Origin: JAAYCI01 sp964370195
Lineage (GTDB): Bacteria > Bacillota > Clostridia > Oscillospirales > Ruminococcaceae
Assembly: GCA_964370195.1 (NCBI GenBank)
Contig: CAYJIH010000015.1
Location: 1 to 37,881 of the forward strand
Direction of reading: 5' to 3'
DNA: 37,881 nucleotides
Below, one piece after another: positions 32,650-37,881 of the stretch (position 1 is its first letter; each line of letters starts with the position of its first letter). Below the pieces are notes generated by a model. The model was not told where the DNA came from. It worked only from the letters and a program-made list of their open reading frames with translations, and made no database searches. The translations under genes were made by a program, and so were the position numbers.

Positions 32650-34827
32650 ATGGAAAAAAACTGGGAACAGCAACTTTTTATCAATCGTGAACTCAGTTGG
32701 TTAGAGTTTAATCACCGTGTGTTGGATTTGGCAAGTGATGCCAATGTGCCTCTTGGTGAACAGCTTAATTTTGCCAATATTTATGGAAGCAATCTCGACG
32801 AATTTTTTATGGTTCGTGTGGGCTCTCTTTACGACCAAACATTGCTGAAAAGTGAATATAAAGAGAACAAAACCTACATGACGCCGAAAGAACAATTGGC
32901 CGAAATTATGCCAAAAGTGGCACAGCTGCAAGACCAATGCGATAAAAGTGTGCTTCGTTTGGTGCAACAGCTGAAAAAGCATGGCCTTGAGAAAGTGAAC
33001 TTTAATAAACTTTCAAAAGGAAAGGAAATGTTTTGGAAAAAATATTTCATCAACGAGCTTTTTCCGGTTTTGTCACCGCAAGTGGTGGACAAACGCCATC
33101 CATTCCCCTTTTTAAGAAACCAGGAAATATATGTAGGGGTGATGCTGAAAACCGGAAAAGATGCAGAACTTTCGTTCGGCCTAATTCCCCTTAGCTTCAA
33201 TTTAGAGCGCCTTATTACGGTGATGGAAAACGGTGTTGTTTCGTATGCGCTTGTGGAAGAACTTGTGTTGCATTTTGCCGATATTGCATTTGGCAAAGCG
33301 TGTGTGCAAGAGAAAGTGTTGTTTCGCATTACGCGCAATGCAGATATCACCGTTGAAGAGGGAATGTATGATGAGGATATTGACTATCGCTCGATGATGA
33401 GTGAATTATTAAAACGTCGGCGAAAGCTTGCGGCGGTTCGGTTGCAATTTCATGATATTGCGCCAATAGGCATTCGAAACTTGTTGCTAGATAAATTGTT
33501 TTTGCCTCAATCACAATGTTTCAGTCAGCATGCACCGTTAGAGTTGTCTTTTTTGGGGAAATTGTCTTCGCGCTTAAAAAAACAAAACGAAACCGAGCTG
33601 TTTTATGCGCCGGCAAAACCGTTGATGCTACCACAAGGGTATCGGTTGAGCCAAGATGTTCAAAAAAGAGATGTTCTTTTTTACTATCCTTTCCAAGCAT
33701 ATCGCCCTTTTATACAGCTTTTGCAGGAGGCTGCGGTAGACCCGGATGTTATTTCTATCAAAATGACACTTTATCGTGTTGCGCCGGAGTCGAAGGTGAT
33801 AGGCGCCTTGATAGACGCAGCAGAAAATGGAAAAGAAGTGGTGACCATTGTGGAGCTGCGTGCACGCTTTGATGAGCAAAACAACATCGATTGGTCTCGC
33901 CAGTTGGAAAGGGCAGGCTGCACGGTGATTTATGGCTTTTCGGATTTTAAAATTCATTCGAAATTGACATTGATAACTCGAAAAGTGGCGGGGCGTTACC
34001 AGTATATTTCGCAAATCGGAACAGGGAATTATAACGAAAGAACAAGCGAATTGTATACGGATTTGGCGTTTATCACCAGCAAGCAAGACATTGGGGAAGA
34101 AGTGGCGGCCGTGTTCAACAATTTAGCCCTTGGGCGCTTAACCGAACATGTGGATAACCTAATTGTTGCACCCTTGCGGTTTAAATCGGTGCTACTGGAA
34201 GAAATTCAGCGCGAGATTGAGTACTCGAAAGAGGGCGGACAAGGGCGCGTTTTGTTAAAATGTAATTCTATTTCAGATAAGGATATCATTTTAACATTGA
34301 GTGAAGCATCGAATGTAGGTGTGCAAGTGGATATGATTGTGCGTGGAATTTGTTGTTTGCAAGCAGGGTTACAGGGCCTGAGCGAAAACATTCGTGTGCA
34401 CAGCATTGTGGGGCGATATTTAGAGCATGCGCGTATTTATGCTTTTGGGGAAGGGGAGCGTCTTCGTATTTATATTGCATCAGGAGATTTTTTAACAAGA
34501 AACACCGAGCGCCGTGTGGAGGTGGGCATTCAGGTGAAAGATTTGCATTTGAAGAAAATATTGGTGGATATATTGAAAATGCAGCTGAAAGATAATATGA
34601 ATGCAAGTTATATGACTGCGTGGAACCGATACAAAAAAGTGGTGCCAAGCGAAAACGAACCAATGCGAGACAGCCAAATGCAGATGTATGAATATGCCAA
34701 AACATACATGAGTGTAAAAGAGACAAGCCATAAGTTTGCACAAAGTGTACACATTCCGAAATGGCATGAAAAAGGCGGACTAAAAGCGATTTTAAAACAG
34801 TTTGTAAAAAAGGTGGATAAGCCATAA
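32650..34827 (+). CDS. ppk1: Polyphosphate kinase 1
   Basis: A 725-residue PPK1 that reversibly makes polyphosphate from ATP. The N-terminal domain begins with FINRELSWLEFNHRVL, a family signature. The autophosphorylated His is H436 in SDFKIHSKLTLI and the second catalytic His is H593 in YLEHARIY, matching the E. coli pair H435/H592. ATG 32650 is preferred, with AAGGGGA at 32637-32643 (spacing 6); ATG 32644 would directly abut that site. No exopolyphosphatase gene is adjacent. It ends 51 bp before a bidirectional terminator. Confidence 0.97.
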   Translation: MEKNWEQQLFINRELSWLEFNHRVLDLASDANVPLGEQLNFANIYGSNLDEFFMVRVGSLYDQTLLKSEYKENKTYMTPKEQLAEIMPKVAQLQDQCDKSVLRLVQQLKKHGLEKVNFNKLSKGKEMFWKKYFINELFPVLSPQVVDKRHPFPFLRNQEIYVGVMLKTGKDAELSFGLIPLSFNLERLITVMENGVVSYALVEELVLHFADIAFGKACVQEKVLFRITRNADITVEEGMYDEDIDYRSMMSELLKRRRKLAAVRLQFHDIAPIGIRNLLLDKLFLPQSQCFSQHAPLELSFLGKLSSRLKKQNETELFYAPAKPLMLPQGYRLSQDVQKRDVLFYYPFQAYRPFIQLLQEAAVDPDVISIKMTLYRVAPESKVIGALIDAAENGKEVVTIVELRARFDEQNNIDWSRQLERAGCTVIYGFSDFKIHSKLTLITRKVAGRYQYISQIGTGNYNERTSELYTDLAFITSKQDIGEEVAAVFNNLALGRLTEHVDNLIVAPLRFKSVLLEEIQREIEYSKEGGQGRVLLKCNSISDKDIILTLSEASNVGVQVDMIVRGICCLQAGLQGLSENIRVHSIVGRYLEHARIYAFGEGERLRIYIASGDFLTRNTERRVEVGIQVKDLHLKKILVDILKMQLKDNMNASYMTAWNRYKKVVPSENEPMRDSQMQMYEYAKTYMSVKETSHKFAQSVHIPKWHEKGGLKAILKQFVKKVDKP

Positions 34828-34878
34828 AATGTTTGAAAGTGGCTTTGTTGTACATGCCGTTTGCTGAAATATAACACA

Positions 34879-34909
34879 AAAAATCCCAAGTTTTAAACTT
34901 GGGATTTTT
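34879..34909. terminator. Bidirectional terminator between ppk1 and the tRNA cluster
   Basis: A perfect 15-bp palindrome centred on 34894 has A5 and T5 at its ends, so it reads as a terminator on both strands: for ppk1 on plus and for the tRNA operon on minus. Its last bases touch the encoded CCA end of tRNA-Thr. Confidence 0.92.
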
Positions 34910-34984
34910 GGAGCTGCTAACCAGATTCGAACTGGTGACCTCGTCCTTACCAAGGACGTGCTCTGCCGACTGAGCCATAGCAGC
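34909..34984 (-). tRNA. tRNA-Thr(GGT)
   Basis: A 76-nt cloverleaf: acceptor GCTGCTA/TAGCAGC, anticodon stem CGTCC/GGACG with loop TTGGTAA (anticodon GGT), T-loop TTCGAAT, discriminator T and encoded CCA. Confidence 0.97.
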
Positions 34985-34986
34985 AA

Positions 34987-35063
34987 TGGCGACCCGGATG
35001 GGGCTCGAACCCACGACCTCTAGCGTGACAGGCTAGCGTTCTAACCAACTGAACTACCGGGCC
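34987..35063 (-). tRNA. tRNA-Asp(GTC)
   Basis: A 77-nt cloverleaf: acceptor GGCCCGG/CCGGGTC with one G-U, anticodon stem CTAGC/GCTAG with loop CTGTCAC (anticodon GTC), T-loop TTCGAGC, discriminator G as expected for tRNA-Asp, and encoded CCA. It lies two bases from tRNA-Thr. Confidence 0.97.
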
Positions 35064-35097
35064 AAACCACCTTAAAACACAAAGGTTTTAAGGCTAA

Positions 35098-35173
35098 TGG
35101 CAGGGGCAGAAGGATTTGAACCCTCGGCACGCGGTTTTGGAGACCGCTGCTCTACCAACTGAGCTATACCCCT
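35098..35173 (-). tRNA. tRNA-Trp(CCA)
   Basis: A 76-nt cloverleaf: acceptor AGGGGTA/TGCCCCT, anticodon stem GCGGT/ACCGC with loop CTCCAAA (anticodon CCA), T-loop TTCAAAT, discriminator G and encoded CCA. It is first in the cluster, nearest the promoter. Confidence 0.97.
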
Positions 35174-35185
35174 AAGCGCCATATT

Positions 35186-35214
35186 ATAATACCAAATTAT
35201 AAGCAAAATAGCAA
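35186..35214 (-). promoter_or_regulatory. Promoter of the tRNA Trp-Asp-Thr cluster
   Basis: On the minus strand TTGCTA (35209-35214), a 17-bp spacer and TATTAT (35186-35191) lie just upstream of tRNA-Trp. Transcription would start only a few bases before the tRNA 5' end. Confidence 0.75.
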
Positions 35215-35269
35215 GAGGTATTTTTCTTTTTTTTAAAATTATTTTAAAAAACATAAAAAAGTTATTTGC

Positions 35270-35298
35270 TTTACACTTTTTTAAAAGCTGTGTATACT
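35270..35298 (+). promoter_or_regulatory. Promoter of metH
   Basis: TTTACA (35270-35275), a 17-bp spacer and TATACT (35293-35298). Transcription would start near 35305, leaving a leader of about 209 nt before the GTG at 35514. Confidence 0.75.
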
Positions 35299-35304
35299 AA
35301 ATGT

Positions 35305-35513
35305 GGACGTGATGATAATGCGGGGAAAAGCAAAAATATATATTGATATCCTCTTTTGAATAAAGGTGGCTGTTGTTGAAAGCAAAGTTATTTTATGCGT
35401 TGCCATTTTGATAAAGCCGTCATCGTAGAGGTAGGTTGTAAAAAATCCATATAATTTAAGAAGTGTAGTGCATTGTGTTTATATCTTGCCTAAGGTTAAA
35501 AAAGGGGGGCGCT
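35305..35513 (+). promoter_or_regulatory. Long metH leader of unknown class
   Basis: About 209 nt of untranslated leader. A stem AGGTGGC/GCCATTT (near 35366 and 35403, with G-U pairs) and a long-range GATGA/TCATC pairing (near 35312 and 35421) are possible. I did not find the conserved cores of SAM, cobalamin, THF or T-box leaders. No stem followed by a U-run was seen. Confidence 0.35.
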
Positions 35514-37874
35514 GTGGCAAAGCATATTTTTGATACAAAACGGTTTACCTTGTTAGATGGTGCGATGGGCACCATGCTACAAAGAATGGGGCTTGAAGCA
35601 GGGGGGCGCCCAGAACAAATGGCGTTTACTGCAAAAGAGACTTTGTGCCACATTCACCGTGCCTATGTGGAAGCTGGGGCCGATATTTTGTATGCCAACA
35701 CGTTTGGTGCCAACCGAATAAAGTTGCACGGCAGCCCTTTTACAGTGAACGATTGTGTGATACAGGCGGTGCGGTGTGCAAAAGAGGCGTGCAATGGTAC
35801 ACAAACGCGTGTGGCACTGGATATAGGCCCGCTTGGCGAATTGCTAGAGCCTGTGGGCCACTTATGTTTTGAAGAGGCATACGAGTTGTTTCGGGAGATG
35901 GTTGTGGCCGGTGTATCGGCTGGGGCCGATTTGATTGTAATAGAGACAATGACAGATTTGTATGAGGCAAAAGCAGCACTATTGGCTGCAAAAGAAAATA
36001 GCAACTTGCCTGTGATGGTATCAATGAGTTTTGAGGAAAATGGGCGCACGTTTTCTGGCACACCAATCGAGGCAATGGCGGTATGTCTTGGCTCTCTTGG
36101 GGCCGATGCGCTCGGTATCAACTGCTCGCTTGGGCCAAACAGTTTGCGTCCACTGGCCAAGCGCTTGTGCAAAGCAAGCCCGGTGCCGGTGTTTGTAAAG
36201 CCAAATGCAGGCCTGCCAAACCCTCATACAGGGGAATATACAGTATCTTCTGAAGGATTCAGCAGCGAATCGGAAGCGTTTTTATCTTTAGGTGTTGTGG
36301 CATTGGGGGGCTGCTGTGGCACTGGCCCTGAGCACATTCAGGCACTGAAGGCGCTTGTGCAGGGTAAAATGCCGGCCACAACCGGCTACACACCACAGAG
36401 CCTCTTGTGCAGTGGCACGCGTGTGGTATCGATAGATGGTGTGTGCCCTGTGGGGGAGCGTATTAACCCAACCGGCAAAAAGGAGTTGCAACAGGCGCTT
36501 TTACAAGGCGACCTAAGCCATGTGCAGCAACTTGCAGTACAGCAAGAGCAAGCAGGGGCTACAATGTTGGATGTCAATGTGGGCGCAGCAGGGGCAAACG
36601 AGGTGATGCTGCTACCACAGGCCGTGAAGGCTGTGCAAGCCGTGTGTGATTTGCCTCTTGTTTTAGACAGTGCAAATGAGGCGGCATTGGCAGCGGCACT
36701 GCGCGTGTATAACGGGCGCCCGCTTGTTAATTCTACAAGTGGTGAAGCGAAAAAAATGGAAGTGATTTTGCCACTATGTAAGCGGTATGGTGCTGCCGTG
36801 ATTGGCCTTGCAATTGATGAAGGTGGCATTGCCGAAAGTGCCGATGCACGTGTTTTGGTTGCAAAAAATATTTTGCAAAAAGCTTTGCAGTATGGGTTTA
36901 ATAAGGAAGATATTTATATCGACTGCCTAACATTGGCCGCAAGCGCTGGTCTTTCTAGTTCAATGGAAACAATAAATGCGTTGCAGCGTGTAAAAAACGA
37001 ACTTCAGCTTAAAACGGTACTTGGTGTAAGCAATGTGAGTTTTGGCATGCCAAACAGGCCGCTGCTGAACCGCAGCTTTTTATTGATGGCATTGCAAGCG
37101 GGGCTTGATTTGCCTATTTTAAACCCGGTTGATTGTGATATGATGGATACGGTGGCATCTTTTCGGTTGCTTTCAGGGTGTGATTGTGATGCAAAACAGT
37201 ATCTGGCCCGTTTTGAAACACGAAAAAAAGATGAGAATAGCCAGCAGAAACAAAAAGTATGTTGCTTACAAGAGGCGATAGAAAATGGCCTACGTCAAGA
37301 GGCGGCGGATGCAGTAAAAGTAGCATTGCAATGTGGGGAAGAGGGCATGTCACTTGTAGAAAAGCACATTGTTCCCGCATTGGATGTGCTGGGAAATAAG
37401 TTTGAAAGTGGCGAGATTTTTTTGCCTCAACTCATTGCCGGCGCAGAGGCGGCAAAGGCGGCGTTTGAGGTGGTTCGAAATAAGGTGGGACAAGCAGTTG
37501 TGGCTGGGCCGCCGGTGGTGGTGGCTACCGTGCAAGGGGATGTGCATGATATTGGAAAGAACATTGCAGTTGCCTTGCTGGAAAACTATGGGTTCGACGT
37601 GATAGATTTAGGACGTGATGTGCCTGCTGAGGCTGTGGTGGAAGCTGTAAAACAAAGTGGTGCGAAATTGGCCGGCCTTTCTGCTTTGATGACCACGACA
37701 CTACCGTCTATGGAACATACCATTCAGTGCTTACATAAGGAGCAGCTGTCTTGTAAAGTGATGGTGGGTGGTGCAGTGCTGAGTGAAACGTATGCCATGC
37801 AAATTGGGGCAGATTATTATGTGGAAGATGCGCAAAAGTCTGTTTTAGTGGCACAAACAGTGTATGGAAAATAG
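35514..37874 (+). CDS. metH: Cobalamin-dependent methionine synthase, short form
   Basis: A 786-residue MetH that transfers a methyl group from methyltetrahydrofolate to homocysteine through cobalamin. The homocysteine domain has zinc ligands C204 (GINCS) and C267-C268 (GGCCG). The folate-binding domain starts near residue 305 with GERINPTG. The helical cap and B12 domain end the protein, with D676-x-H678-xx-G for the lower cobalamin ligand. It stops right after the B12 domain, so the AdoMet-binding reactivation domain of the roughly 1200-residue enzyme is absent; this is a natural stop, not the window edge. GTG 35514 follows AAAAGGGGGG; an ATG-like start at 35475 lacks a site. Confidence 0.95.
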   Translation: MAKHIFDTKRFTLLDGAMGTMLQRMGLEAGGRPEQMAFTAKETLCHIHRAYVEAGADILYANTFGANRIKLHGSPFTVNDCVIQAVRCAKEACNGTQTRVALDIGPLGELLEPVGHLCFEEAYELFREMVVAGVSAGADLIVIETMTDLYEAKAALLAAKENSNLPVMVSMSFEENGRTFSGTPIEAMAVCLGSLGADALGINCSLGPNSLRPLAKRLCKASPVPVFVKPNAGLPNPHTGEYTVSSEGFSSESEAFLSLGVVALGGCCGTGPEHIQALKALVQGKMPATTGYTPQSLLCSGTRVVSIDGVCPVGERINPTGKKELQQALLQGDLSHVQQLAVQQEQAGATMLDVNVGAAGANEVMLLPQAVKAVQAVCDLPLVLDSANEAALAAALRVYNGRPLVNSTSGEAKKMEVILPLCKRYGAAVIGLAIDEGGIAESADARVLVAKNILQKALQYGFNKEDIYIDCLTLAASAGLSSSMETINALQRVKNELQLKTVLGVSNVSFGMPNRPLLNRSFLLMALQAGLDLPILNPVDCDMMDTVASFRLLSGCDCDAKQYLARFETRKKDENSQQKQKVCCLQEAIENGLRQEAADAVKVALQCGEEGMSLVEKHIVPALDVLGNKFESGEIFLPQLIAGAEAAKAAFEVVRNKVGQAVVAGPPVVVATVQGDVHDIGKNIAVALLENYGFDVIDLGRDVPAEAVVEAVKQSGAKLAGLSALMTTTLPSMEHTIQCLHKEQLSCKVMVGGAVLSETYAMQIGADYYVEDAQKSVLVAQTVYGK

Positions 37875-37881
37875 TAAAAAA

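Noticed and set aside
34286..35014. 242-codon open frame on the minus strand
   Set aside because: Runs through tRNA-Thr and part of tRNA-Asp, the terminator and the 3' part of ppk1; it cannot be a real gene.
35305..35513. SAM or cobalamin riboswitch before metH
   Set aside because: No SAM-I core and no B12-box-like sequence seen; kept only as an unassigned leader.

Overview
The window is a chromosomal segment of a Gram-positive anaerobe, most likely a member of class Clostridia (Bacillota). This rests on gene content and order: strong AGGAGG-type ribosome binding sites, frequent GTG/TTG starts, SepF and DivIVA next to ileS-lspA-rluD, a YlbF-type protein beside mutS, a MutL with an endonuclease motif and no MutH, and a MetH without its reactivation domain. 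I cannot name a genus.

Left part (1-9582), accessory metabolism and transport. A YgeW-like carbamoyltransferase (minus strand, cut by the window edge) is divergent from a YgeY-like M20 metallohydrolase. In other bacteria both belong to the anaerobic purine/urate degradation cluster. After a strong terminator comes a BMP/Nup-type ABC importer: two permeases, three tandem paralogous BMP lipoproteins and the double-domain ATPase. This family typically imports nucleosides or purine-related compounds, so uptake and catabolism are plausibly linked here. The region is rich in inverted repeats: an operator-like site at the carbamoyltransferase promoter, nested palindromes before the first lipoprotein, and stable hairpins between the lipoprotein genes.

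Middle part (9654-23470), mostly housekeeping and genome maintenance. An SDR oxidoreductase is followed by a gene-poor stretch with two long perfect inverted repeats. Then come uvrB-uvrA (excision repair), and after a near-consensus promoter miaB, a ylbF-family gene, mutS, mutL and miaA (tRNA A37 modification and mismatch repair).

Right part (23520-34827), cell division and envelope. A HlyD-like membrane protein, a YggS-type PLP protein, sepF, divIVA, ileS, lspA, a RluD-type pseudouridine synthase, a Cof-type HAD phosphatase, a membrane-anchored helix-hairpin-helix protein and ppk1 all run in one direction with short gaps or overlaps.

Right end (34879-37874). A bidirectional terminator separates ppk1 from a minus-strand tRNA cluster (Trp-Asp-Thr, all with encoded CCA) that has its own promoter. 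Divergent from it is a cobalamin-dependent methionine synthase with a well-formed promoter and a leader of about 210 nt that I could not assign to a known riboswitch.

No CRISPR array, insertion sequence, prophage or rRNA was seen. The part most worth a second look is the YgeW/YgeY and triple-BMP transporter locus with its palindromic regulatory DNA.
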